DNA of 23,748 bases from JBCDBL01 sp039183635 (lineage in GTDB: Bacteria > Pseudomonadota > Alphaproteobacteria > Caulobacterales > Parvularculaceae), in assembly GCA_039183635.1 (NCBI GenBank), contig JBCDBL010000069.1, positions 1 through 23,748 of the forward strand, written 5' to 3'. This document shows positions 16,212-23,748 of the stretch, piece by piece. Each line of letters opens with the position of its first letter. Positions within the stretch are counted from its first letter, which is position 1. The notes beneath the pieces were generated by a model, which did not search any database, was not told the origin of the DNA, and saw nothing but the letters and a program-made list of their open reading frames with translations. A program made the position numbers and the translations under genes.

Positions 16212-16241
16212 GGACACTCTATCTCCAACCGAGAATATAAC
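16212..16241 (+). promoter_or_regulatory. Possible glnB promoter
   Basis: GGACAC (16212-16217) and TATAAC (16236-16241) with an 18-bp spacer lie 27 bp before the glnB start. The -10 is good, the -35 poor. A perfect TTGACA at 16189-16194 has no matching -10 at the right distance. No convincing sigma-54 (GG-N10-GC) site was found. Confidence 0.35.
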
Positions 16242-16267
16242 CTGACAGACGACTTGCGAGATGCGCC

Positions 16268-16606
16268 ATGAAAAAAATCGAAGCGATCATCAAACCCTTC
16301 AAACTTGACGATGTGAAGGAAGCGCTTCACGAGGTCGGACTACAGGGAATCACCGTAACCGAGGCGAAGGGCTTCGGGCGCCAGAAAGGCCATACGGAGC
16401 TCTATCGCGGCGCTGAATATGTTGTTGATTTCCTCCCGAAAGTGAAGGTGGAGCTGGTTGTGACGGAGAACGTCGTCGACCAGGCGATTGAAGCAATTTC
16501 CAAAGCGGCCCAGACGGGACGCATCGGAGACGGTAAAATTTTTGTTTCTCCTATAGAAAACGCAATTCGTATTCGCACAGGCGAAACAGGCGAATCCGCG
16601 ATCTAA
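16268..16606 (+). CDS. glnB: Nitrogen regulatory protein P-II
   Basis: A 112-residue trimeric signal protein that senses 2-oxoglutarate, ATP/ADP and, through uridylylation, glutamine. It starts with MKKIEAIIKPFKLDDVKEAL. The T-loop GRQKGHTELYRGAEYVVDF contains the uridylylation site Tyr51, and GRIGDGKIFV near the C-terminus forms the B-loop nucleotide site. Length and motifs are exactly those of the family. It lies 181 bp upstream of glnA in the same direction, the standard alphaproteobacterial glnB-glnA arrangement; pairing with glnA rather than amtB argues for GlnB over GlnK. Confidence 0.96.
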   Translation: MKKIEAIIKPFKLDDVKEALHEVGLQGITVTEAKGFGRQKGHTELYRGAEYVVDFLPKVKVELVVTENVVDQAIEAISKAAQTGRIGDGKIFVSPIENAIRIRTGETGESAI

Positions 16607-16631
16607 GGGAAATTCACCGAATAATCGGTTG

Positions 16632-16669
16632 CTTTTCGAGGGTTATTTGCAACTTTCGAAAAGTATAAT
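16632..16669 (+). promoter_or_regulatory. Palindrome with TATAAT ahead of glnA
   Basis: CTTTTCGA (16632-16639) and TCGAAAAG (16656-16663) are perfect 8-bp inverted arms around 16 nt, directly followed by consensus TATAAT (16664-16669). No good -35 exists at 16-18 bp spacing, which would suit an activated promoter. As there is no T-run it is not a simple terminator for glnB. The transcript from here would have a leader of roughly 110 nt before the glnA start at 16788. Confidence 0.45.
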
Positions 16670-16787
16670 GCTGCACTGCAAAATAATTCTTGATATCGCC
16701 CCCCCAAAAGTTGCATTGTTACGGTCGAACGACCGAGCGCGTCCATATCATGACGTGCAAACACCTTCATTTAAGGAGCATAAAAAC

Positions 16788-18194
16788 ATGTCCGCAGACG
16801 CCGTACTCAAACGCATTAAGGACGAAGACATTAAATTCGTCGACCTGCGTTTCACAGACCCCAGGGGGAAATGGCAACACGTCACATTCGACATCTCAAT
16901 GGTCGACGGCGACTTCTTCGAAGACGGATCGATGTTCGACGGCTCCTCCATCGCCGGATGGAAAGCCATTAACGAGAGCGACATGACGTTGATGCCGGAC
17001 ACTTCAACGGCTGTTGTCGACCCGTTCATGGCGCAAAAAACGCTCGTCCTTATCTGCGACATTCTCGAACCGTCCACCGGACAGCCCTATAATCGCGACC
17101 CGCGCACAACAGCCAAAGCCGCTGAGGCGTATCTGAAGTCAAGCGGCATCGGCGATTCGGCTTATTTTGGACCGGAAGCCGAGTTTTTCGTGTTCGACGA
17201 CGTCAAATGGTCAACGGATCAAAACTACACGGGCTTCGCCATCGACAGCGCCGAAGGCCCTTACAACACGGCGACGGAGTATGAAGCCGGCAACCTCGGC
17301 CACCGTCCGCGCGCCAAGGGCGGCTACTTCCCCGTCCCGCCGGTGGATTCAGGACAGGACCTGCGCTCTGAAATGCTCGCAGTAATGACTGAAATGGGCC
17401 TTGCGCCGGAAAAGCATCACCACGAGGTTGCGCCGTCCCAGAACGAGCTTGGCATGAAGTTCAACTCCATGCTGAAAATGGCCGACAATCTGCAGGCGTA
17501 TAAATATATCGTCCACCAGGTCTCCGCCGCCTATGGCAAAACGGCGACCTTCATGCCGAAACCTGTTTACAACGACAACGGCTCCGGCATGCACGTGCAC
17601 CAGTCTATCTGGAAGGGCGGCAAGCCAATGTTCGCCGGCGACCGGTATGCAGACCTTTCGGAAACCTGCCTATATTACATCGGCGGCATCCTGAAACACG
17701 CCAGAGCCATCAACGCCTTCGCCAACGCGACAACCAATTCCTACAAGCGTCTGGTCCCGGGCTTCGAGGCGCCGGTCCTCCTCGCCTACTCCGCACGCAA
17801 CCGCTCCGCGTCCGTGCGGGTGCCCTGGGTGCCCTCCCCGAACGGCAAGCGGATTGAGACGCGTTTCCCGGACGCATCCGGCAACCCATACTTCACCTTC
17901 ACGGCTTTGCTCATGGCCGGCCTTGACGGTATCGAGAACAAGATCCACCCGGGCGACCCGATGGACAAGGACCTCTACGACCTTCCGGCCGAAGAACTCC
18001 AGGACATTCCGACGGTGGCCAGCTCCCTGCGCGGCGCGCTGGAGGCCCTCGACGCCGACCGGGCGTTCCTGAAAAAAGGCAATGTCTTCAACGACGACCA
18101 GATCGATGCGTATATCGAACTGAAAGAAGAAGAAGTCTTACGGTTCGAAATGACGCCGCATCCAGTCGAATTCGACCTCTACTATTCCGTCTAA
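16788..18194 (+). CDS. glnA: Glutamine synthetase type I
   Basis: Makes glutamine from glutamate, ammonia and ATP; a cytoplasmic dodecamer. The 468-residue product has the beta-grasp N-terminal domain (DGSMFDGSSIAGW at 46-58), the catalytic-domain Glu motif FGPEAEFFVFD (127-137), KPVYNDNGSGMHVHQS (258-273) and NRSASVRVP (338-346). The adenylylation site is Tyr397 in DKDLYDLP, so activity should be controlled by GlnE as in other GSI-beta enzymes. ATG 16788 follows AAGGAG at 16773-16778; the frame is open to 16629 but that extension has no family likeness. A strong terminator follows. Upstream glnB and the palindromic leader suggest nitrogen control. Confidence 0.98.
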   Translation: MSADAVLKRIKDEDIKFVDLRFTDPRGKWQHVTFDISMVDGDFFEDGSMFDGSSIAGWKAINESDMTLMPDTSTAVVDPFMAQKTLVLICDILEPSTGQPYNRDPRTTAKAAEAYLKSSGIGDSAYFGPEAEFFVFDDVKWSTDQNYTGFAIDSAEGPYNTATEYEAGNLGHRPRAKGGYFPVPPVDSGQDLRSEMLAVMTEMGLAPEKHHHEVAPSQNELGMKFNSMLKMADNLQAYKYIVHQVSAAYGKTATFMPKPVYNDNGSGMHVHQSIWKGGKPMFAGDRYADLSETCLYYIGGILKHARAINAFANATTNSYKRLVPGFEAPVLLAYSARNRSASVRVPWVPSPNGKRIETRFPDASGNPYFTFTALLMAGLDGIENKIHPGDPMDKDLYDLPAEELQDIPTVASSLRGALEALDADRAFLKKGNVFNDDQIDAYIELKEEEVLRFEMTPHPVEFDLYYSV

Positions 18195-18222
18195 GCCCTC
18201 CAAGGCGAAACAGATGGAACAG

Positions 18223-18253
18223 AGCCTCCGCGGGACACCGCGGGGGCTTTTTT
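18223..18253 (+). terminator. Rho-independent terminator of glnA
   Basis: An 11-bp stem AGCCTCCGCGG / CCGCGGGGGCT (one T-G wobble) with loop GACA is followed by six T residues (18248-18253). It starts 29 bp after the glnA stop. Confidence 0.93.
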
Positions 18254-18364
18254 GTGTTAAAGCGTTCAAACAAAGGCGCCGCGGTTTTCATTTCATGATA
18301 CGCGATATAAGTTTCAGATCATGAACGTTGGACGCGGCTGGGCGCAAAGGAGATGAAGGACGTC

Positions 18365-18982
18365 ATGAAAACGCTTTTCGCCTGCTTAACTTTGGTTTTC
18401 GCCCTCGCCGCCTGCGCCACCCCGCCGCCGGACAATCCGGACAACGCCTGCAAAATTTTCGAGGAAAAGCGCAGCTGGTACAAAGCCACCAAGCGGGCGG
18501 AGAAAAAGTGGGGCACCCCCAAGGAAATTCAATTGGCGATCATCTACCAGGAATCCGCATTTGAAGCGAAAGCCAAGCCGGAGCGGCGGCGGTTCTTGTT
18601 CGTGTTTCCGGGGTTGCGCCGAAAATCCTCCTCCTACGGATACAGCCAGGCGATCGACGGCACATGGGATTGGTATAAGAAAGAGACCGGCAACCGCGGC
18701 GCCGACCGCGACAATTTCGCCGACGCGGCGGATTTCGTCGCCTGGTACGGACGCCAAAGCAAACGCATCGCCGGCGTCGCCCTTAACGACGGCTACAACC
18801 AGTACCTCGCCTACCATGAGGGGCACCAGAATTACAAAGAAAAGAGCTATCGCAAGCGAAAACGCCGCTGGGTGATGGAAGCGGCGCGCAACGTCGACGC
18901 CCGCGCCGCGCGCTACCGCCGGCAGCTTGCGGGCTGCGAGAAGAAATTCAATCGCGGAATACCCTTGGTGCCGTTTATATAG
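18365..18982 (+). CDS. SLT-domain lipoprotein, putative lytic transglycosylase
   Basis: A 205-residue predicted outer-membrane lipoprotein. The signal peptide MKTLFACLTLVFALAAC ends in lipobox LAAC (Cys17). The body resembles soluble lytic transglycosylases: KKWGTPKEIQLAIIYQESAF supplies the likely catalytic Glu63, SSSYGYSQAIDGTWDWY is the following core block, and AWYGRQ and YLAYHEGHQNY match later family blocks. It would cleave peptidoglycan glycan strands. ATG 18365 is preferred over in-frame ATG 18353, because GAAGGA precedes it and the shorter form gives a proper signal peptide. It stands alone between the glnA terminator and the VOC gene. The Lys/Arg-rich insert after AKAKPERRRF is characteristic of this gene; I cannot say whether relatives share it. 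Confidence 0.82.
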   Translation: MKTLFACLTLVFALAACATPPPDNPDNACKIFEEKRSWYKATKRAEKKWGTPKEIQLAIIYQESAFEAKAKPERRRFLFVFPGLRRKSSSYGYSQAIDGTWDWYKKETGNRGADRDNFADAADFVAWYGRQSKRIAGVALNDGYNQYLAYHEGHQNYKEKSYRKRKRRWVMEAARNVDARAARYRRQLAGCEKKFNRGIPLVPFI

Positions 18983-19185
18983 ACTTCCAATTTGTGAGGT
19001 ATACGAAATACCTTGTAAAAATGCGATCACCGTCTTGACGGCAATCGGAACCCAGGGGCGGCTTGTTGTTAGAAATATTCCGCCTATGGAACTTAACTTT
19101 CGCTCGGATAACGCGTCCAGTATGCAAAAAGAATATGCGTATTAAGTTAAAGTAAGATCATCGCCCAAAAGAAAGGATCACACGC

Positions 19186-19566
19186 ATGTCGGACGCTCTC
19201 GTTACAGGAATTGGCGGCGTATTCTTTCGCGCCAAAGACCCAGCCGCACTGCAGGCGTGGTACAAAAAACATCTCGATGTCGGCGGCCCGCCCCATGGCT
19301 TATGGTTCCCGGGGGCCGGTCCCTCGGTGTTCGCGCCGTTCAAGGCCGACACGGATTATTTCGGACGCGCCGATCAACAATGGATGATCAACCTCCGCGT
19401 TTCAGATCTTGACGCCTTAATGAAAAAACTGTCAGACGCCGGCATTACGGTCGAAACGCGTCCGGACGAATGGGATGTGGAAGGCGTCGGCCGCTTCGCC
19501 CGTGTCCATGACCCCGAAGGCAACCCGATCGAGTTATGGGAGCCCGATCCAAACGCGCAGCCTTAA
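19186..19566 (+). CDS. VOC family (glyoxalase/bleomycin-resistance fold) protein
   Basis: A 126-residue single-module VOC protein. It begins with GIGGVFFRAKDPAALQAWY, the usual first beta-alpha unit, and ends with FARVHDPEGNPIELWEP, where the Glu of IELWEP is the common metal ligand. Members include glyoxalase I, dioxygenases and antibiotic-binding proteins; the substrate cannot be told. ATG 19186 follows AAAGGA at good distance. The 203 bp upstream are AT-rich with a loose TTAACTT/AAGTTAA inverted pair and no recognised gene. Confidence 0.85.
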   Translation: MSDALVTGIGGVFFRAKDPAALQAWYKKHLDVGGPPHGLWFPGAGPSVFAPFKADTDYFGRADQQWMINLRVSDLDALMKKLSDAGITVETRPDEWDVEGVGRFARVHDPEGNPIELWEPDPNAQP

Positions 19567-19744
19567 GAGATTGTATTGCTCTGGCGATTCGGTCTATTTA
19601 ACGCATTCATGTTCAAGCTTTCGTCATTTTGGGGAAAGTTGGGATCTTGCCCCATAAGCTGTAAGAACCTTCGGCGCACAGCATGAGATCCCGGCTTTTT
19701 TCGGTATGATTGGAGCTGCTTCATCCAGAGTACAAGCGACCCCT

Positions 19745-21733
19745 ATGGCCAGACGCGCAACGAAATCCAAAGACCTGTTCGACGAAGACTACACCGCCAA
19801 AGACATCGAGGTGCTTGAGGGCCTGGAGCCCGTGCGAAAACGCCCGGGCATGTATATCGGCGGCACCGACGAAAAGGCGCTGCATCATCTGTTCGCCGAA
19901 GTGCTGGACAACGCCATGGACGAAGCCGTGGCCGGCCACGCCAAGCGTATTGAGGTCGCCCTCGCCAAGGACGGCGTTCTCACCGTCACGGACAACGGCC
20001 GCGGCATTCCCGTGGACCCGCATCCGAAGCATAAGAAAAAATCCGCCCTCGAAGTGATTATGACGACGTTGCACGCCGGGGGAAAGTTTTCCAACAAAGC
20101 GTATCAAACCTCCGGCGGCCTCCACGGCGTCGGCGTGTCCGTGGTGAACGCCCTGTCCGACAGTTTGATCGTGGAGGTGGCGCGCAACAAAAAGCTCTAT
20201 CGCCAAAACTACAAACGCGGCAAGCCGACGACACCTTTGAAAACCGTCGGTCCGGCGCCGAACCGCCGGGGCACTTCCGTCACGTTTCATCCTGATCCGG
20301 AAATTTTCGGCGCCAAAGCCAGCTTCAAGCCGGCGCGCCTGTTCCGCATGGCGCGGTCCAAAGCCTACCTTTACGGCGGGGTCGAGATCCGCTGGTCCTG
20401 CGCGCCGGAGCTTTTGAAAGAAAGCGACGAAACGCCGGCGGAGACGACGCTGTGCTTCGTCAACGGCCTGCAGGATTTCCTCGCCTCCGTCGTCGGCGAC
20501 AAACCGACGGTGACGGAGGAGGCCTTCGCCGGCAAGGTGGAGCGCGAGGGCGGCCACGGCAATGTGGAGTGGGCGATCCTGTGGGGCGCGGCGGGGTTCG
20601 GCGACAAGGATGGGTTCTGCCATTCCTACTGCAACACGATCCCGACACCGGAAGGCGGCACCCATGAAGGCGGCTTCCGCTCCGCCCTGTCCAAGGGTTT
20701 AAAAAACTACGCCGACCTTTCGGGCAAAAAGAAAGCCGCCAACATCACCGCCGAAGACGTTATGGGCTCCGCCGGCGCCATGCTGTCCGTGTTCATCAGC
20801 AATCCTGAGTTTCAAGGCCAAACCAAAGATAAACTCGCCACAAACGAGGCGACGAAGCTGGTGGAAAGCGCTGTGCGCGACCATTTCGACCATTGGCTGA
20901 CGTCGCACCCGAAACAGGCCGACCGGCTCCTGGAATGGGTGATCGACCGGGCCGATGAACGCATCCGCAGGCGGAAGGAAAAAGAGGTCTCTCGGGCCTC
21001 CGCCATGCGCAAGTTGCGCCTGCCCGGCAAACTCGCCGATTGTTCGCGCTCGGCTGCAGAAGGCACGGAGATCTTTCTGGTTGAGGGCGACTCCGCCGGC
21101 GGCTCCGCCAAGCAAGCACGGAACCGCGCGACCCAGGCGATCCTGCCTTTGCGCGGCAAAATCCTGAATGTCGCCTCCGCCGGGCGCGATAAAATCAACC
21201 AAAACCAGGAGCTATCGGACCTTACCCAGGCGCTCGGCTGTGGTGTCGGCGCGCGGTACGATGAAAACGACCTCCGGTACGAAAAAGTCATCATCATGAC
21301 CGACGCCGATGTCGACGGCGCCCATATCGCCTCCCTGCTCATCACATTTTTTGAGCGCGCCATGCCGGATCTCATCCGCGCCGGCAAGCTCTACCTTGCC
21401 CAGCCCCCCCTTTACCGACTCTCTCAAGGAGGCAAAGTCGCCTACGCCAGGGACGATGCGCACCGGGAAGAGTTAATGGCGAAGGAGTTCAAGGGCCGTG
21501 GCAAGGTGGAGATGTCGCGGTTCAAGGGCCTGGGCGAGATGATGCCCGCGCAATTGAAGGAAACCACGATGAACCCGCAAACCCGCTCCCTCGCCCGCGT
21601 CGCATTGGCCGAGGACGATGCGGAAGCGGCTGCGGACTTGGTGGAGCGTCTAATGGGACGCAAGCCCGAGGCGCGGTTCCAGTTCATCCAGGAAAACGCC
21701 GAACTGTTCGACGAGGCGGCGCTGGATATCTAA
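19745..21733 (+). CDS. parE: DNA topoisomerase IV subunit B
   Basis: ATPase subunit of topoisomerase IV, which with ParC decatenates daughter chromosomes. The 662-residue product has a GHKL ATPase domain with EVLDNAMDEA (catalytic Glu53, Asn56), DNGRGIPVD (83-91) and GGLHGVGVSVVNALSD (124-139), a transducer domain, and a TOPRIM domain with FLVEGDSAGGSAKQARNR (Glu447) and MTDADVDGAHI (Asp520, 522, 524). Length and the DSAGGSAKQARNRATQAILP block fit ParE rather than the longer GyrB. ATG 19745 is chosen because family similarity starts close after it; ATG 19706 is in frame but neither has a clear ribosome site. The thioesterase gene follows within 40 bp. Confidence 0.94.
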   Translation: MARRATKSKDLFDEDYTAKDIEVLEGLEPVRKRPGMYIGGTDEKALHHLFAEVLDNAMDEAVAGHAKRIEVALAKDGVLTVTDNGRGIPVDPHPKHKKKSALEVIMTTLHAGGKFSNKAYQTSGGLHGVGVSVVNALSDSLIVEVARNKKLYRQNYKRGKPTTPLKTVGPAPNRRGTSVTFHPDPEIFGAKASFKPARLFRMARSKAYLYGGVEIRWSCAPELLKESDETPAETTLCFVNGLQDFLASVVGDKPTVTEEAFAGKVEREGGHGNVEWAILWGAAGFGDKDGFCHSYCNTIPTPEGGTHEGGFRSALSKGLKNYADLSGKKKAANITAEDVMGSAGAMLSVFISNPEFQGQTKDKLATNEATKLVESAVRDHFDHWLTSHPKQADRLLEWVIDRADERIRRRKEKEVSRASAMRKLRLPGKLADCSRSAAEGTEIFLVEGDSAGGSAKQARNRATQAILPLRGKILNVASAGRDKINQNQELSDLTQALGCGVGARYDENDLRYEKVIIMTDADVDGAHIASLLITFFERAMPDLIRAGKLYLAQPPLYRLSQGGKVAYARDDAHREELMAKEFKGRGKVEMSRFKGLGEMMPAQLKETTMNPQTRSLARVALAEDDAEAAADLVERLMGRKPEARFQFIQENAELFDEAALDI

Positions 21734-21772
21734 ATGCGCCCCTCGCGGGGCGACTTGCACACAGGAAAACCG

Positions 21773-22564
21773 ATGGGCGTGGTGTATACAGACTTAATGG
21801 CGGGACTGGCTTCGGCGAGCGACGGTGGTTTCGCCCTCACAATCCCGGACAGCTGGATGCAAGGGCGCAGCACCTATGGCGGGCTGTCCGCCGCAATCGG
21901 TCTGAAAGCCGCAGAGGCGTCTTTCCCGAACCTGCCGCCATTAAGGTCAATGCAGGTGTCTTTCATTGGTCCCGTTGGCGGCGACATCACGATCAAGACC
22001 GAACTGTTGCGCCAGGGTCGGTCCGTAACGTTTGTGGGTGCAGACATTTATGGCGAAAAGGGCCTTGGCGCGCGCAGCGTGTTCGCATTTGGCCAGGCCA
22101 GACCCTCGCTTTTTAATGAACGGCATTTACCAGCGCCTCAGGCATCGGCGCCGGATGATGCGCTTCTTCTCCAAAAACATGAAGGGCTTGCAAAATTCGC
22201 CTATAATTTTTCAACCTATATCGCCGGCGGCGGCGTGCCGTTCAGCGATTCAAAAGATATCGAAAGCGTATACTGGGTGCGCCACAATGATGATCAGGCG
22301 AATGATATGGCGGCTCTGATTGCGCTTGCGGACATGCCCCCGCCCGCGCTTTCGGCCAGATTTCCCGAGTTCGCCCCCATCAGCTCTATGACGTGGCATG
22401 TGAATGTCCTCACTGACGCCCCGCACACAGATGATGGGTTATGGCTCATGCGCGTTTTCGCTGAGGACGCCAAAGACGGTTACTCCAGCCAAGACATGAC
22501 CATGTGGAGCAAAGCCGGCGAGCTCACGATGACAATGCGCCAATCCGTAGCGATTTTTGTTTAA
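21773..22564 (+). CDS. TesB-like acyl-CoA thioesterase (double hotdog)
   Basis: Predicted to hydrolyse an acyl-CoA. The 263-residue protein has two hotdog halves: the first with MQGRSTYGGLSAAIGLKAAE (the 'GGY/LxAA' hotdog helix) and PLRSMQVSFIGPV, the second ending in the SSQDMTMWSKAGELTMTMRQ strand pair typical of TesB-type C-terminal domains. ATG 21773 is preferred, because ACAGGA precedes it; the in-frame ATG 21734 directly abuts the parE stop and would add 13 residues without likeness. It may be co-transcribed with parE. Whether it acts on CoA esters of the atu-like pathway 10 kb away is unknown. Confidence 0.8.
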   Translation: MGVVYTDLMAGLASASDGGFALTIPDSWMQGRSTYGGLSAAIGLKAAEASFPNLPPLRSMQVSFIGPVGGDITIKTELLRQGRSVTFVGADIYGEKGLGARSVFAFGQARPSLFNERHLPAPQASAPDDALLLQKHEGLAKFAYNFSTYIAGGGVPFSDSKDIESVYWVRHNDDQANDMAALIALADMPPPALSARFPEFAPISSMTWHVNVLTDAPHTDDGLWLMRVFAEDAKDGYSSQDMTMWSKAGELTMTMRQSVAIFV

Positions 22565-22629
22565 CCCGTTGTGAGCCGCTTGCGTTTAACGCGCCTCAGC
22601 TGAACAATCTCAATTGATCCGAAATCGCT

Positions 22630-23748
22630 TTATCGTTTCAATGTCACCTGAACGCCATAGGTGCGCGGCGCGCCGATGAACGTGTTATAGCCGATAAAAC
22701 CGAACCCGGAGACCGCGTAATCCTCATCCAGAAGATTGCGCCCCCATACGCCAACCTCCAGGCTTGGCTTATCGAAATAGGCTTTCAACGACGCATCGAC
22801 GATCGTATAGCCGTCGTCCCGGCGTTCTTCCAGGCCTTCCGCATCGAGATAATATTCGCTTTGATACTTTGCATTCGCCTCAATGGCCATGCGAACATCA
22901 TCGCTCACCGGACGTTCGTAGCGGGCGAAAGCCGCAATACTGACGTCTGAGGCGAAGGGCAACGGATTGCCGTCAAAATCCGCCGCGTTGCCGCCGACAT
23001 CGCCCTGCTGATCAATTTCCGTCTCCAACAGCGTAAGATTGGCGGCGAGATCGAGGCCTTCGACCGGCGACCAGGCGATGTCCCCCTCAAGACCGTAGGA
23101 AACCGCCTCATCGAGGTTCGACAGAGAGTTGCTGGTGATGACGCTTCCGTCCGGCTGCGGAAAGTCTACAAAAATACGCGCCTGGGGATCCTGATAATCC
23201 TGATAGAACAAGGCCGCATTGAAAGACAGCGTATCGGACGGCCGCGCCTTCAAGCCGATCTCATAGGCGTTCACGGTCTCCGCTTCGAACAGGCCTTCGT
23301 CCTGGAAGTGGGTGGCGTTGTTTTGCACCTCCCCGTTGAAACCGCCGCTTTTGTACCCATTAGCGTAAGAAACATAGGCAGAGGCCGTTTCGCTGAGCGC
23401 ATACCGTAAAGCGACATTGCCAGTCAGGCGGTTTTCAATGATCCGGTTGCTTCCAATGGCGGGACCGACATCGTCTCTGTTGTTGAGGGCAATCGTTCCG
23501 TCCTCGAAGATATGGCGGCCGGCGCCGGAGCCTTCGATGTTTTCGTAGGTGTAGCGCGCGCCAAGCGTGAGCGTGAGCGGGCCGCCGAGCTCAATGTCGT
23601 TATGGGTGAACAGCGCTGCGGTCTCCCGGGTTTGTTCGATGTCCGTGATAAGACTGCGCACGTCGCTGGTGGGCGCCGGCGGCGACCCCGCCCCGCCCGG
23701 CGCGCCCCCAACCCCGCAAAAGCCCAACAACCACCCCCGGGCAAGCAC
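22630..23748 (-). CDS. TonB-dependent outer-membrane receptor, C-terminal part
   Basis: The 5' part lies beyond the right edge of the window. The visible 370 or so residues are the C-terminal beta-barrel of a TonB-dependent receptor: LTLTLGARYTYENIEG, TGNVALRYALSETASAYVSY, NGYKSGGFNGE, YEIGLKARPSDTLSFNAALF, YGLEGDIAWSPVEGLDLAAN, then short strand repeats to APRTYGVQVTLKR. The pattern is that of the large siderophore/carbohydrate receptor families in alphaproteobacteria; the ligand cannot be inferred. The protein ends in Lys-Arg rather than the usual terminal Phe. At the edge, after WLLGF, about 18 residues are almost pure Gly, Ala, Pro and Ser, which is odd for a barrel and may be a sequence error. 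It converges with the thioesterase gene; no terminator is seen in the 65-bp gap. Confidence 0.88.
   Translation of the reverse strand: MLARGWLLGFCGVGGAPGGAGSPPAPTSDVRSLITDIEQTRETAALFTHNDIELGGPLTLTLGARYTYENIEGSGAGRHIFEDGTIALNNRDDVGPAIGSNRIIENRLTGNVALRYALSETASAYVSYANGYKSGGFNGEVQNNATHFQDEGLFEAETVNAYEIGLKARPSDTLSFNAALFYQDYQDPQARIFVDFPQPDGSVITSNSLSNLDEAVSYGLEGDIAWSPVEGLDLAANLTLLETEIDQQGDVGGNAADFDGNPLPFASDVSIAAFARYERPVSDDVRMAIEANAKYQSEYYLDAEGLEERRDDGYTIVDASLKAYFDKPSLEVGVWGRNLLDEDYAVSGFGFIGYNTFIGAPRTYGVQVTLKR

Overview
The window comes from a moderate-to-high GC Gram-negative bacterium, most likely an alphaproteobacterium. The signs are an adjacent glnB-glnA pair, a fused two-domain Nnr enzyme, a ParE of about 660 residues, a TonB-dependent receptor and an SLT lipoprotein. 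Family placement (Hyphomonadaceae/Parvularculaceae-like) is only a guess. No replication origin, CRISPR array or intact mobile element is visible.

Positions 1-520 hold debris: the C-terminal tail of a ParD-like antitoxin, a 65-bp imperfect palindrome and a short direct repeat. Positions 521-11730 hold the main system, a two-armed catabolic cluster resembling the acyclic terpene utilisation (atu) cluster of Pseudomonas. A TetR regulator (AtuR-like), an isovaleryl/citronellyl-CoA-dehydrogenase-type flavoprotein and a long acyl-CoA synthetase are read leftwards. AtuA, a carboxyltransferase (AtuC-like), a crotonase (AtuE-like), a biotin carboxylase/BCCP subunit (AtuF-like) and a TIGR03084-type putative metalloprotein are read rightwards, tightly packed. 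The divergent promoter carries two palindromes, TGAGTATAACTCA and TTGAGTAAAGCTCAA, with centres 20 bp apart, a very good candidate for the regulator's operator. The inferred pathway is: activation of a branched unsaturated acid to its CoA ester, dehydrogenation to the 2,3-enoyl-CoA, gamma-carboxylation by the biotin enzyme, then hydration. AtuA and the TIGR03084 protein have no assigned step. AtuB/AtuG-type short-chain dehydrogenases and a lyase are absent from the window.

Positions 11731-14455 are a graveyard of mobile DNA beside the 3' end of a tRNA-Leu(UAG): an IS630-family remnant, two truncated tyrosine integrases that abut on opposite strands, and an IS3-family (IS407-like) OrfB remnant. 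This looks like a decayed island at a tRNA site, although no flanking att repeat was found.

From 14456 onward the window is mainly core genome: tRNA-Leu, bifunctional nnr, glnB (P-II), glnA with a strong terminator, an SLT lipoprotein, a VOC protein, parE, a TesB-like thioesterase and the C-terminal part of a TonB-dependent receptor that runs off the right edge.
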